In this document: positions 27,232 through 39,700 of the stretch, one piece after another
Position numbering within the stretch: the stretch's first letter is position 1
How the letters are laid out: every line of letters starts with the position of its first letter
Origin: Melaminivora suipulveris
GTDB taxonomy: Bacteria; Pseudomonadota; Gammaproteobacteria; Burkholderiales; Burkholderiaceae_C
Reading direction: 5' to 3'
DNA length: 64,000 nucleotides
NCBI RefSeq assembly: GCF_003008575.1
Contig: NZ_CP027667.1
Coordinates: forward strand, 1,678,501-1,742,500
Notes under the pieces: model-generated
The model's database searches: none
What the model saw: the letters and a program-made list of their open reading frames with translations, nothing else
Told to the model about the DNA's origin: nothing
Translations under genes and position numbers: made by a program

Positions 27232-28314
27232 TTAGGCGTCGGGGGCGCCTCGCTGCGGGGCTGCTTCGTTGCGCGCCATTCTGGCCAGTTGCGCGTAATC
27301 GGGGGCCTGCTCGAAAGCTGGTGGACCAACACTGGCGGCATCACCGCGCGCGACGGGGCTGCTGTCGGGTCGGAGGATGTCTCGCTCGGGTGGCGGCTGG
27401 TGCGCGCGGCGTTCGGCGTCCGACTGGTTTTGCTCATGCAGGGCGCGGGCGCTGCTGGCGCCGAAGAGCAGCACGGCCGACGAGAAATAAATCCACATCA
27501 GCAGCACCACCAGCGAGCCTGCCGCGCCGTAGGCCGAGACCACGGCGGCGGTGGACAGGTAGAAGGCCAGCGCCTGCTTGCCCACGGTGAACAGCACGGC
27601 GCCGACGAAGGCGCCGAAGAACAGGTAGCGCAGCGGCGGCCGGTGTCCGCCGCCCATGCGCATCAGGCCGACGAACAGCAGCACCGTCACCGCCATCGCC
27701 ACGCCCTCGCTGATCAGGCCCGAGATCAGGCCCGAGCCGAAGGGCAGCCACTCGCTGGCCCACTCGGACAAGACTTTGATGGCCGTGGACAGCACCAGCG
27801 ACACCAGCAGCAAAAAGCCGATGGCCAGGATGTAGGCCAGCCCGCGCAGGCGCAGCGAAGCCAGGCGCCACCAGGCAGCCTTGCCTTCATCGTCGTCGTG
27901 CTCCTTGCGCCCGGCCTCCCACAGCCGCTCCAGGGCGTTCTGCAACTCGACGAAGACACCGCTGGCGCCCGACAGCAGCAGCACAAAGGCCACGATGGCG
28001 GCAAAGCGCCCTTCGCTGGGCTGCTGCGCGCTGGCCAGGGCCTCGCGCACGACGCCCGCCACGCGCTCGCCGGCGACGCCCTGCACCTGCTGGATCAGGC
28101 TGCTCTCCAGATACGTCCGGTCGAACCACCAGCCCAGCACCCCCACCAGCAGCACCAGCAGCGGCGCCAGGCTGAGCATGCCGTAGAACGACATGGCGGC
28201 GCTCATGCGCAGGCCGTCCGCATCGGACCACAGCGACACCGCCCGGATGGCGGGCTGCAGGGGTTTGAGCAGCGGCTTCGCGCGCGTCTTGAGTTTGTCC
28301 AGGAATGCAGGCAT
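27232..28314 (-). CDS. YihY/BrkB-family inner-membrane protein
   Basis: A 360-residue membrane protein of the YihY (formerly ribonuclease BN) family with about six hydrophobic segments. Family hallmarks are AAMSFYGMLSLAPLLVLL and GAAGSLVVLLMWIYFSSAVL. The C-terminal 60 residues are hydrophilic and cytoplasmic. The original RNase BN assignment belongs to another gene, so the function remains uncertain. The start at 28314 (MPAFLDKLK) gives the family N-terminus. It is divergent from the shikimate kinase gene. Confidence 0.85.
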   Translation of the reverse strand: MPAFLDKLKTRAKPLLKPLQPAIRAVSLWSDADGLRMSAAMSFYGMLSLAPLLVLLVGVLGWWFDRTYLESSLIQQVQGVAGERVAGVVREALASAQQPSEGRFAAIVAFVLLLSGASGVFVELQNALERLWEAGRKEHDDDEGKAAWWRLASLRLRGLAYILAIGFLLLVSLVLSTAIKVLSEWASEWLPFGSGLISGLISEGVAMAVTVLLFVGLMRMGGGHRPPLRYLFFGAFVGAVLFTVGKQALAFYLSTAAVVSAYGAAGSLVVLLMWIYFSSAVLLFGASSARALHEQNQSDAERRAHQPPPERDILRPDSSPVARGDAASVGPPAFEQAPDYAQLARMARNEAAPQRGAPDA

Positions 28315-28444
28315 GTGCGGATTGTGCGCAACGCTTGCAACCAGCCGTGTCAGCACAAGCCGCGTGCCGGACGCGCGGGTCCGTACACTCGGCAGCCCTG
28401 CCCCACCGTTTCGGGCGTCCGCCTCCCCTCTTTCATCCACCACC

Positions 28445-28990
28445 ATGCAAACGCGCTGCGCCCTCGTCGGCATGCCCGGATCGGGCAAAACCACCGTCGG
28501 GCGTCACCTCGCGCGGCGCTTCGACCTGCCCTTCGTCGACATGGATCAGCGCCTGGAAGAGCGCCTGGGCAGCAGCATTCGCACGTATTTCGAGGAATGC
28601 GGCGAGGACAACTTCCGCCAGCATGAGCAGGCGCTGCTGGCCGAGCTGGCGCAAGAGCCCGGCCCCATGGTGCTGTCCACCGGCGGCGGGGTGGTGCTGC
28701 GCGAGGCCAACCGCGCCGCACTGCGCCAGGGTTTCGGCCAGGTGCTGTACCTGCGCGCCACGCCCGAGGACCTGATGCGCCGCCTGCGCCGCGACAGGAC
28801 GCGCCCGCTGCTGCAGGTGGACGACCCGCTGGCGCGCCTGCGCGAGCTGTACCGCGTGCGCGATCCGCTGTACCGCGAGGTGGCGCATTACATCGTCGAG
28901 GCGCCCCGGCCCACGGTGCAGGGCCTGGTCGGCATGGCGGCGATGCAGCTGGAGATGGCGCAGGCCAGCGCCCAGCCAGCACGCCCCTGA
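28445..28990 (+). CDS. aroK: Shikimate kinase
   Basis: A 181-residue P-loop kinase that phosphorylates shikimate in aromatic amino acid synthesis. Walker A is GMPGSGKTT (residues 9-17). DMDQRLEERLG, STGGGVV and the RTRPLL lid arginine complete the active site. The start at 28445 matches family length. aroB is not adjacent, which is unusual for aroK, so it could be a second paralogue. It is convergent with the ABC permease gene. Confidence 0.85.
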   Translation: MQTRCALVGMPGSGKTTVGRHLARRFDLPFVDMDQRLEERLGSSIRTYFEECGEDNFRQHEQALLAELAQEPGPMVLSTGGGVVLREANRAALRQGFGQVLYLRATPEDLMRRLRRDRTRPLLQVDDPLARLRELYRVRDPLYREVAHYIVEAPRPTVQGLVGMAAMQLEMAQASAQPARP

Positions 28991-29006
28991 CGACGGGCGC
29001 GGCCGG

Positions 29007-29834
29007 CTACAGTTTGCCGCTGTCCCCCGCCTGCGGCTGCCAGCGCATCAGGCGCCGCTCGATGCGCCCGACCAGCGCGTCCAGCGCCAGGGCGAACACG
29101 GTGAGCACCAGGATGCCGGCCATCACCGTGTTGATGTCGAAACTGCCCTCGGCCTGCAGGATCAGGTAGCCCACGCCCTGGCTGGAGCCCAGGTACTCGC
29201 CCACCACCGCGCCGACGAAGGCCAGGCCCACGCTGGTGTGCAGGGAGCTGAAGACCCAGCTGGTGGCGCTGGGCAGGTACACATGGCGCAGCAGTTGGCG
29301 CTGGCTCGCGCCCAGCATGCGCGCGTTGGCCAAAATGACCGGGCTGACCTCGCGCACGCCCTGGTAGACGTTGAAGAACACTATGAAAAACACCAGCGTC
29401 ACGCCCAGGGCCACCTTGGAGCCGATGCCAAGCCCGAACCACACCGCGAAGATGGGCGCCAGGATGATGCGCGGCATGGCGTTGGCGGCCTTGATGTAGG
29501 GCTCCAGGATGGCCGAGGCCATGGGTGAGAGCGCCAGCCACAGCCCGCCGGCCAGCCCGCCCACCGCGCCGATGGCGAACGCCAGCACGGTCTCCACCAG
29601 CGTGATCCACAGGTGGCGGTAGATGTCGGCGTCCCGCACGAACCAGTCCCAGATGCGCCCGAAGATCTTCAAAGGCTCGCCAAAGAAAAAGGCCGCCTGC
29701 TGGTCGTTGTCGAACATGAAGGGCGGGATCAGGCCCGGCCGGGTCATGGCATACCAGAACACGAACAGCAGCGCCAGCAGGGCCAGCTGCCACAGCCGCA
29801 GCGTGGCCGGGCGCGGTTTGATCAGATTCCACAT
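29007..29834 (-). CDS. ABC transporter permease (nitrate/taurine/pyrimidine type)
   Basis: A 275-residue inner-membrane permease of the SsuC/TauC group with about six membrane segments. The EAA-type loop NARMLGASQRQLLRHVYLPS contacts the ATPase. It lies downstream of the ATPase and binding-protein genes. The substrate is not evident; NMT1-type systems import sulfonates, nitrate, cyanate, thiamine precursors or aromatics. A repeat element fills the gap to the ATPase gene. Confidence 0.88.
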   Translation of the reverse strand: MWNLIKPRPATLRLWQLALLALLFVFWYAMTRPGLIPPFMFDNDQQAAFFFGEPLKIFGRIWDWFVRDADIYRHLWITLVETVLAFAIGAVGGLAGGLWLALSPMASAILEPYIKAANAMPRIILAPIFAVWFGLGIGSKVALGVTLVFFIVFFNVYQGVREVSPVILANARMLGASQRQLLRHVYLPSATSWVFSSLHTSVGLAFVGAVVGEYLGSSQGVGYLILQAEGSFDINTVMAGILVLTVFALALDALVGRIERRLMRWQPQAGDSGKL

Positions 29835-29929
29835 AGCGATTCTTCCCGTGCGCCTAAGGCGCTGAAATTCTTTCGTTCTGCCCCGCGCTGGCGCACGCCA
29901 GGCAAGCGGCCGCCGCGCAAGGGCCGTCC

Positions 29930-30012
29930 CGCGGCGCTGGCAGCGTCCCCCTTCCCGTAGCGCGCAGCGCGTAGAGAGAAGGGGGCAGGCGCGCAGCGCC
30001 TCAGGGGGTTGC
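29930..30012 (-). repeat. Second-family repeat, copy K2
   Basis: On the minus strand it reads CAACCCCCTGAGGCGCTGCG, CCCCCTTCTC, and GGGAAGGGGG, matching copy K1. The TGA of the ABC ATPase gene lies inside the element, so its last codons (ACC CCC TGA) come from the repeat. Confidence 0.7.
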
Positions 30013-30825
30013 CCGCGCCAGTTGTTGTTGATAGCCCTTGAGCACCTCGCCGCGCAGCTCATCCCAGATGGCGGCGTGCAGCGCAAGAAAACGCGGCGTG
30101 GTCTTGACCTCGGCCACGTCGCGCGGGCGCTCGATGTCGATATTGAATTCGCCGATGGGATGCGACGCCGGTCCCGCGCTCAGCACCACCACCCGATCGC
30201 TCATGGCAATCGCCTCGTCCAGGTCGTGCGTAATGAACAGCACAGCCTTTTTCTTGCGCTGCCACAGGTCGAGCACTTCGTTTTCCATCAGCTGGCGCGT
30301 CTGGATGTCCAGCGCCGAGAACGGCTCGTCCATCAGGATGATGTCCGGGTCCAGCACCAGTGTCTGCGCCAGGCTGGCGCGCTTTCGCATGCCGCCACTC
30401 ATCTGGTGCGGATAGCGGTCGCCGAAGTGGCCCAGTCCCACGCGGCGCAGCCAGTCCTCGGCCTGCGCACGGGCCTGCGCCTCGGGCACGCCGCGAAACT
30501 GCAGGCCCGCCATGACGTTGGCCAGCGCCGTGCGCCAGGGCATCAGGCTCTCGGCCTGGAACATGTAGCCGGCGCGCGCGTTGATGCCCGCCAGCGGCTC
30601 GCCAAAAATGCGCACGCGGCCTTCCGACGGCGCCAGCAGGCCGGCGGCGACGTTCAGCAGCGTGCTCTTGCCACAGCCCGTGGGGCCGACCACGCTGACG
30701 AACTCGCCGGCGCCCACGGTGAGGTTCACCCCGCTCACGGCGGTGTAGCGCTGCGCGGGGTTGTCCTTGTCCGTGAAGGTGCAGGCCACTCCCTGCAGCT
30801 CGATTGCGGGAGCAGTCATCGCCAC
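30001..30825 (-). CDS. ABC transporter ATPase (nitrate/taurine type)
   Basis: A 274-residue ATPase. Walker A is GPTGCGKST, the signature is [13 protein letters not shown], and Walker B is [13 protein letters not shown]. It energises import with the permease downstream and the NMT1-like binding protein upstream, whose stop lies one base before this start. Its C-terminal stop codon is provided by repeat K2, suggesting the original end was altered. An ATG two codons later is an alternative start. Confidence 0.9.
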   Translation of the reverse strand: MAMTAPAIELQGVACTFTDKDNPAQRYTAVSGVNLTVGAGEFVSVVGPTGCGKSTLLNVAAGLLAPSEGRVRIFGEPLAGINARAGYMFQAESLMPWRTALANVMAGLQFRGVPEAQARAQAEDWLRRVGLGHFGDRYPHQMSGGMRKRASLAQTLVLDPDIILMDEPFSALDIQTRQLMENEVLDLWQRKKKAVLFITHDLDEAIAMSDRVVVLSAGPASHPIGEFNIDIERPRDVAEVKTTPRFLALHAAIWDELRGEVLKGYQQQLARATP

Positions 30826-30826
30826 G

Positions 30827-31852
30827 TCATCCCTTGGGATATTTGGCGTTGGCCCGCTTGACGAAATCGTTGGTGTAGATGGCGTTCAGATCGACCTTCT
30901 TCACATCCAGCTTGGGGTCGATGCTGGCCAGCGCGCGCAGCGCCGTCTCGGCCCCCTTGGCCGGAAAGCTGCCGTCGGGCGACAGGGCCTGCTTGGACGC
31001 CAGAAAGCCGTCGATATAGACGGCGCGGTCGCCCAGCAGATAGCTCTCGGGCACGACCTTGATGACATCGCCGCCGCCGGCCTGCTGGATCCACTTGTCG
31101 GCGCGCACCATGGCGTTGACCAGGGCCTGGGCGGTGTTCGGGTTCTTGTCCAGAAAGCCTTGGGGCGCATACAGGCAGCCCGCCGGCATGGGGCCGCCGA
31201 AGACCCGCTCGGCCTCGTCCATCTTGCGCGTGTCGGAGACGATCTTCAGGTCGCCCGAGCGCGCCAGCAGCGTGATGACCGGATCGAGGTTGGAGATGGC
31301 GTCGATCTGCCCGGCGCGCATCGCCGCCACGGCGCCGTTGCCCGCGCCCACACCGACGAAGCTCACGTCGCTGGGTTTGAGGCCCGCCTTGGCCAGCACA
31401 TAGTTGGCGACGATGTTGGTCGAGCTGCCCGGCGCCGTGACGCCGATCTTCTTGCCCTTGAGATCGGCCACGGACTTGAAGTTGGGCATGGTCTTGGGGT
31501 TGACGCCCAGCACCACCTGGGGCGCCGCGCCCTGCAGCACGAAGGCGCGCATGGGCTGGCCCTTGAGCTGCATGTTGATGGTGTGCTCGAACGCGCCCGA
31601 GACCACGTCGGCGCTGCCGCCCACCACCGCCTGCAGCGCGCGCGAACCGCCGGCGAAGTCGACGATGGTGACGTCCAGACCCTCGTCCTTGAAGTAGCCC
31701 TGCTGCTCGGCAATCGTGAGCGGCAGGTAATAAAACAGGTTCTTGCCGCCAACGGCGATGGTCAGCTTGGGCTTTTCCAGCGCCTGGGCGAAGCTGATGG
31801 CGGGCAGCGCGGCAGCGGCCAGGCCGCCGGCGATGAGGTGGCGTCTTTGCAC
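30827..31852 (-). CDS. ABC transporter substrate-binding protein (NMT1/SsuA type), GTG start
   Basis: A 341-residue periplasmic protein. I place the start at a GTG (31852) because AGGAGA lies six bases before it and it gives a signal peptide of (V/M)QRRHLIAGGLAAAALPAIS type. The adjacent arginines resemble a weak Tat motif. The mature part is a type-II binding fold (PLTIAEQQGYFKDEGLDVTI, then GQIDAISNLDPVITLLA). The longer upstream reading frame has no ribosome site. It is first in a three-gene transporter operon; the ligand is unknown. Confidence 0.85.
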   Translation of the reverse strand: MQRRHLIAGGLAAAALPAISFAQALEKPKLTIAVGGKNLFYYLPLTIAEQQGYFKDEGLDVTIVDFAGGSRALQAVVGGSADVVSGAFEHTINMQLKGQPMRAFVLQGAAPQVVLGVNPKTMPNFKSVADLKGKKIGVTAPGSSTNIVANYVLAKAGLKPSDVSFVGVGAGNGAVAAMRAGQIDAISNLDPVITLLARSGDLKIVSDTRKMDEAERVFGGPMPAGCLYAPQGFLDKNPNTAQALVNAMVRADKWIQQAGGGDVIKVVPESYLLGDRAVYIDGFLASKQALSPDGSFPAKGAETALRALASIDPKLDVKKVDLNAIYTNDFVKRANAKYPKG

Positions 31853-32007
31853 GGGGTATCTCCTGAATTTTTGGGTCTGCGCAGAGGATGTTCGTCTGCC
31901 GTGCCGGCGCGCAATGCCGCGCGGCAGATGCGCTCGATGATAGTGGCGCTGCGTTCTGCGTCGCACTGCGAACGCGACTGGACCCACGCAGCCAATCGAG
32001 CGCCCAC

Positions 32008-32034
32008 AAAAAAGGCCACGCGGTGCGTGGCCTT
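32008..32034 (-). terminator. Rho-independent terminator after the PRC-barrel gene
   Basis: On the minus strand AAGGCCACGC, a 3-base loop, GCGTGGCCTT and a T-run form a perfect 10-base stem, 30 bases past the stop codon of the PRC-barrel gene. Confidence 0.85.
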
Positions 32035-32063
32035 GGCTGTGCATATGGCTGCAGCGGCGAGAC

Positions 32064-32486
32064 TTACTTCAGCGCCTTCTTGGGGTTGTCCGCGTATTCA
32101 AACTTGGGCAAGTCGCGCAGCGCTTCCTTGGTGGCGCCGGGCAGTGTGATGCGCTGGTTCTCGATCTTGAACTGCTCCACCGGGATCAGCACGTTGTGCG
32201 AAGACAGGCCCAGGAACTTGCTGGCGTTGACGATGGCGTAGGACACAGAACCCTTGGGGTTGATGATGAGGTCGTCGACCTTGCCCACCACTTCGGGCTT
32301 GGCGTCGTCGTTGTAGACGTCCTTGCCCATGATGGCCTTCTTGACGCTCCAGCCGTTGGCGACTTCCGCTGTGATGGTCTGGTTGACGCCGATGAAGCTG
32401 GTGCCAGCCACCTGGGCATGGGACATGACGGGCAGGGCGAGAACAGCGGCGAGCAGCAGACCGGGGCGAAGCAGACGCGTATTCAT
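32064..32486 (-). CDS. Exported PRC-barrel domain protein
   Basis: A 140-residue secreted protein. A cleavable signal peptide (about residues 1-23, ending MSHAQ) is followed by a PRC-barrel-like domain (VYNDDAKPEVVGKVDDLIIN, then SYAIVNASKFLGL). Family members bind partners at membranes or RNA-processing complexes, but the exported ones have no known function. GGAGGTACCTC precedes the ATG at 32486. The leader can fold into a hairpin that covers part of this ribosome site, and a strong terminator follows, so the gene is probably monocistronic. Confidence 0.8.
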   Translation of the reverse strand: MNTRLLRPGLLLAAVLALPVMSHAQVAGTSFIGVNQTITAEVANGWSVKKAIMGKDVYNDDAKPEVVGKVDDLIINPKGSVSYAIVNASKFLGLSSHNVLIPVEQFKIENQRITLPGATKEALRDLPKFEYADNPKKALK

Positions 32487-32494
32487 GAGGTACC

Positions 32495-32541
32495 TCCAAT
32501 TCAAAAGACGAGAGAGGCATGGTCGCCTCCCTTGAATTGGA
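32495..32541 (-). promoter_or_regulatory. 5' leader hairpin of the PRC-barrel gene
   Basis: TCCAATTCAA and TTGAATTGGA form a perfect 10-base inverted repeat, with a nested GAGGC/GCCTC stem inside. The 3' arm shares the GGA of the GGAGGT ribosome site, so folding could reduce translation. This is a candidate structured leader, possibly an RNA thermometer; it is unproven. Confidence 0.5.
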
Positions 32542-32624
32542 TGTTGCCCCTGCTGCCCCGCCCCCGGGCTCGGACGGCGCATGCCGCTGACGTCGGACGC
32601 TGCAGCACGCGCCGAACTGTCGCC

Positions 32625-35378
<2,754 letters not shown>

Positions 35379-35382
35379 CAGG

Positions 35383-35493
35383 CTCACCTGTGCGTTCGGT
35401 TCGTGGGGTACAGGTGAGCGTCGTTGCGGGAAACACCAACGCCCTGTCAAGCCTGACGGCGCGCTCCATGCGGCCGCTGCAACGCTCCTTGGC
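35383..35493 (-). promoter_or_regulatory. S-adenosylhomocysteine riboswitch with RBS-sequestering stem
   Basis: The minus-strand leader of metH reads AAGGAGCGTTGCAGCGGC, later CCGTCAGGCTTGA, and then GCAACGACGCTCACC, the conserved core of the SAH riboswitch (aptamer about 35411-35493). The P1 arm GAGCGTTGC pairs with the GCAACGACGCTC region. Downstream, CTCACCTGT (35410-35418) can instead pair with ACAGGTGAG (35383-35391), which contains the ribosome site four bases before the start codon. Ligand binding would hold CTC in P1 and free the site, giving an on-switch, as known for this class. Confidence 0.88.
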
Positions 35494-35664
35494 AGGGCAA
35501 AGCCGCTGATTTTAGAGAGGTGGGTAATTCCCGTGCGGGCAGGCCACACCGCAAGCTTGCCAGCCGGCCCGCTCCCTGGTGAAGCATCGAAAATGCCAGT
35601 GCATCTGATACAAAACGAAACTTCCTGTTGCCATCAGGGTTTTTGAAGAATCTTGCAAGTCCCC

Positions 35665-36732
35665 ATGAACCAGACCTTCAGCCACCAGCTTCGCTTTCAA
35701 ACTCCTGCGTTTCTAGGCAACGCCAGCCAGCAGGCCCAGTGGCGCACGCCGCCCATCAAGGCGCTGCTGCGCCAGTGGTGGCGGGTGGCCGTGGCACAGC
35801 AACTGCGCTATGACGTGGATCGCCTGCGCCAGCGGGAAAGCGAACTGTTCGGCACCGCCTCCGATGGCGAGGGCGATTCGCGCCAAAGCCTTGTCCGCAT
35901 CCGGTTGGGCGAGTGGCAGCTGGGCCAGCTGCGTGACTGGCCGGGCACGGGCACTGTCGTGCATCCGGAAGTCAAGAACCGCGACGGCCGGCCCACGCCC
36001 GTCGGAAGCGATCTGTACCTCGGCTTTGGCCCCCTCGAATACAACCGCGACAGTCGCGCGACGGCTATCAAGGGCAGGGCGGCCATCCAGGCGGGCGATG
36101 GCCCCACCCTGCGCCTGGCAGTCCCTGCCGAGCATGCGCCAGACCTTGCCACCGCCCTGTGGCTGGTGGATCGCTACGGCACCCTGGGCGGGCGCAGCCG
36201 CAACGGCTGGGGCTCGCTAGCGCTGCTACCCACAAGCGAGGAAGCGGAGCCGCCGCAAGGCCAGCTCGGCGCTGCCCTGACCCAGCCCTGGCGCGATGCC
36301 CTGCAACGCGACTGGCCGCATGCCATCGGCAGCGACGCCCAAGGTCCGCTGGTCTGGCAGACGCCCGCCTTCGACGACTGGAGGAAGCTGATGCAGGAGC
36401 TGGCGCGGCTGAAGATCGCGCTGCGCACCCAATTCCTGTTCACCACCGGTAACGGCGCGCCTGCCCCGGAGCCGCGCCACTGGCTCAGCTACCCCATCAC
36501 CAACCACAGCGTCAGGCCCTGGGGCGGCAACGCGCGCCTGCCCAACAGCCTGCGTTTCAAGGTGCGCCCTGCGCCGGGCAATGCCAGGCAGATCGTGGGT
36601 GCCATCTTCCACGTGCCGTGCAAGCCGCCGCCGGCGTTCCAGCCCGACTTGCGCGCCATCCAGGGCGTCTGGCAAGCCGTCCATGCCTTCCTGGATCACC
36701 CTGCCCAGAAACTCACCCGCATCCCTGCCTGA
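35665..36732 (+). CDS. cmr1: Type III-B CRISPR RAMP protein Cmr1
   Basis: A 355-residue RAMP subunit of the Cmr complex (Cas7-like), which caps the effector near the 3' end of the crRNA and helps position target RNA. The N-terminal FQTPAFLGNASQQAQWRTPP and IKALLRQWWRV are Cmr1 hallmarks, and the glycine-rich RAMP loop is YGTLGGRSRNGWGSL. I chose the ATG at 35665 (MNQTFSHQL). It is the first gene of a plus-strand operon and is followed eight bases later by cas10. It is divergent from the riboswitch-controlled metH; the promoter must lie in 35494-35664. Confidence 0.9.
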   Translation: MNQTFSHQLRFQTPAFLGNASQQAQWRTPPIKALLRQWWRVAVAQQLRYDVDRLRQRESELFGTASDGEGDSRQSLVRIRLGEWQLGQLRDWPGTGTVVHPEVKNRDGRPTPVGSDLYLGFGPLEYNRDSRATAIKGRAAIQAGDGPTLRLAVPAEHAPDLATALWLVDRYGTLGGRSRNGWGSLALLPTSEEAEPPQGQLGAALTQPWRDALQRDWPHAIGSDAQGPLVWQTPAFDDWRKLMQELARLKIALRTQFLFTTGNGAPAPEPRHWLSYPITNHSVRPWGGNARLPNSLRFKVRPAPGNARQIVGAIFHVPCKPPPAFQPDLRAIQGVWQAVHAFLDHPAQKLTRIPA

Positions 36733-36740
36733 GCCCCGCC

Positions 36741-39700
36741 ATGACCACAGACAACCTCCTTTGGCAGACGAAACTCGCTGCCCGCCTGCACGACCCGGCG
36801 GAAAAGGCGCTGGTGCTGCTGCGCGACCCGGCGGGCCATGAAAACGGCACCAGCCGGGCCCTGACGCGCCTGCTGGGCCTGCACGAAATCGCCAGCGACA
36901 CCCTCGACGCCGATAACGACGAGGCTTTGGTACGCACGGTGTTTCGGCAGGGCATCAGCCGCGCCATGTACCGCCAGGTGCAGCGCGCCGACTGGTGGGC
37001 CGCTGCTGCCGACCGCCCGCAGTGGCCGATGCAGGAACACACCGTCGAGACAGCCAAGGGTGAGCGGACCTTCAAGGTCGCGCCCTGGGCGCAGGTGCGC
37101 TGGACAAACCAGCCCGTGCTGGTGCACCCGCTGACGGGCGACACCTTCGACCTGGCTCGGCACGGCGGCCTGGGCGATACGGATTTTCGCGACATCAAGG
37201 AACGCAGCTTCAACCACCACGCCGACCTGTTGCTCGCGCTGGAACGGCAAGCCCCCGGTCAGCCGTTGGACGGCAAGAAGGCCTTGCTCACGCTGTGGCG
37301 CTTCGCACCCGAACTGAGCGAAACCGCCGACGACGGCAAGCTCGGCGAACTCTGGAAACTGCTGCCCGCGGACACCCGCATCCCCGACCACTCCATTTGG
37401 GATCACCTGGATTTGACCAGCGCCTTCGCCGGCGCCTTTGCCGCCGACCCGCAGGGCGAGGTGGCGCTGCTCACGCTGGCCATCGGCCCGGTGCAGCCCT
37501 TCATCGCCAGCGCCCGCAAGATGGAAGACCTGTGGGCCGGCTCGCACCTGCTGGCGCGCCTGTCCTGGGAGGCCATGCGCGTGGTGGCCGAGCGGCTGGG
37601 GCCGGACGCCATCCTGTTTCCGCGCCTGCGCGGCGTGCCGCAGGTCGACCTGTGGCTGCGCGAGCAGTGCGGCCTGCCGGAGGATCTGTTCAAGGACTGC
37701 GCCTGGCTGCGGGGCAGCACCGATAGCAACCCGCTGTTCGCCGCCGCCCTGCCGAACCGCTTCGTCGCCGCCGTGCCGGCCAGCCAGGCCAGGGAGCTGG
37801 CCGAGGCCGTGCAGGCCCAGGTGCGCGCCTGGCTGCAGGCCTTGGGCTCCCAGGTGGTCGAGCGCCTGCTCAAGGAAGCCGGCGTGGCCAACGATCCTGC
37901 CCTGCCCTGCCACGCGCAGATGCGCGAGCAACTGGCCGGGTTTCCCGACGTGCATTGGGCCGCCGTGCCGTTTTCGCTCATCGGCATTGCCAACGCGGAC
38001 AAGCAAACCGGCCTGGACGCCACGCAGTTGTCCGCCGCCATGCGGCCCTTCTTCAGCACCGCCGATGGCCAGGATGCCGGCTTTCTCTCCACACCCGCCT
38101 GGCAGTTGCTGCAAAAGGAGCTGGCCTGGGCCGAGGGCGGCAAAAAGTCGACCTTCTTCACCCCCAACCCCGGCGTGCTCTACCCCGCCGTGCATGACCT
38201 GGCCGAGCGTGCGCTGGCCGCCACCAAGGCGCTGCGCCCCTTCGCGCAAAGCCGGCAGGAAGGCTGGCGCTGCTCCTTGACGGGCGAGACCGAGTGGCTC
38301 ACCACCGACCGCACCGAGCTGTGCCTGCCTCCCGGCCAGCGTGGTCCGACGCTGTGGACGCGCATCGCCCACGGCAAGCCGGCCTGGGCCACCAAGGGCG
38401 AGCACCTGGGCGCGCTGGGGGCCGTCAAACGCCTGTGGCCCACCTTGTTTGCCGAGGAGGTGGGACGGGCGCTGGGCAGGAAGGATGCCGTCTCCCGGTT
38501 CGTCGTCTCCACCCACACCATGGCGCTGGCGCACCAGCTCGACCGGTGGCTGCAGCGCGAAGGCGGCTGCACCCCTGAGCTCGAACGCCGGCTGGAACGC
38601 TACCGCGCGCAGTTGAGCCCGGTGGCCCTGCCGCGCCGCCTGCTGCGCCATGCCAACCGGGCAGCAGCCGAAGACCGGGTTCGCACAGCGCCGCTGCTGC
38701 CGGCCCTTCTGGATCTGGCGCAGGAAGACGGCATCAGCGAACACGAAGCCAGCGCCCTGCGCCGCGCCGTGCGCGAAAGCCTCGCCAGCGCACAAGGCGG
38801 CCCGAACGACGCCCGACTGGAGACCTACTACGGCCTGCTGCTGATGGACGGCGACCGCATGGGCGCCTGGCTTGCGGGCGGCGACGACTACGCGATCAGC
38901 TACCGCGACAGCTTCCACCCGCAGGTGCAAAAGGGCTTTGACGAGCACGCCCAAGGCCATCCGGACATCACCCGCTACGGCCGACAGAAGCGGGCGCTCT
39001 CGCCCGGCCGCCACCTGGCGATTTCCGCCGCGCTCAACGACTTCTCGCTCACCGTCGTGCGCCATGTGGTCGAGCACGAACACCTGGGGCGCCTGATCTA
39101 CGCCGGCGGCGACGACGTGTTCGCCATGCTGCCCGTGGCCGACCTGCTGCCGGCCATGCAGCGGCTGCGCCACGCCTACAGCGGGCACGACCCGGCACAC
39201 ACCGGCGGGCGCGACCCGCGCGGCCTGACGCTGCACCAGGGCTTCGCACTCTTGAATGGCCGCCTGATGCGCATGATGGGCACCAAGGCCACGGCCTCCT
39301 GCGGCGCCGTCATCGCCCACCACCAGGCGCCGCTGGCCGCAGTGCGCCGCGAACTGGCCGCCGCCGAGCAGCGCGCCAAGAACGAGGGCGGGCGCGATGC
39401 GTTTTCGATCACCGTCATCAAGCGCTCGGGCGGCGCGCTGCGCCTGACAGCGAAGTGGGGCGAGCCGCTGGCGCTGCTGACGGCGCTGCGCCGGTTCCTC
39501 GCCCATGAAAGCGTCTCGCGCCGCGCCGCCTACCACACGCTGCAGTGGCTGGACGCCCAGACCTTGCCCGCCCCCGAAGGCGACGGCGCCATGCTGCAAA
39601 GCCTGCTGGCCTACCAGCTCGACCGCCAGGCCAAGGGGCCCGCCAAAGGCCAGGCCGCCGCGCTGGCGCAGCGCCTGACGGCCCTGACCCTGGCACGGCC

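Noticed and set aside
35549..35562. GCAAGCTTGCC near the cmr1 promoter resembling part of the CRISPR repeat
   Set aside because: Only 10 bases match and they are a palindrome (AAGCTT core) likely to recur by chance; the rest of the repeat is absent.
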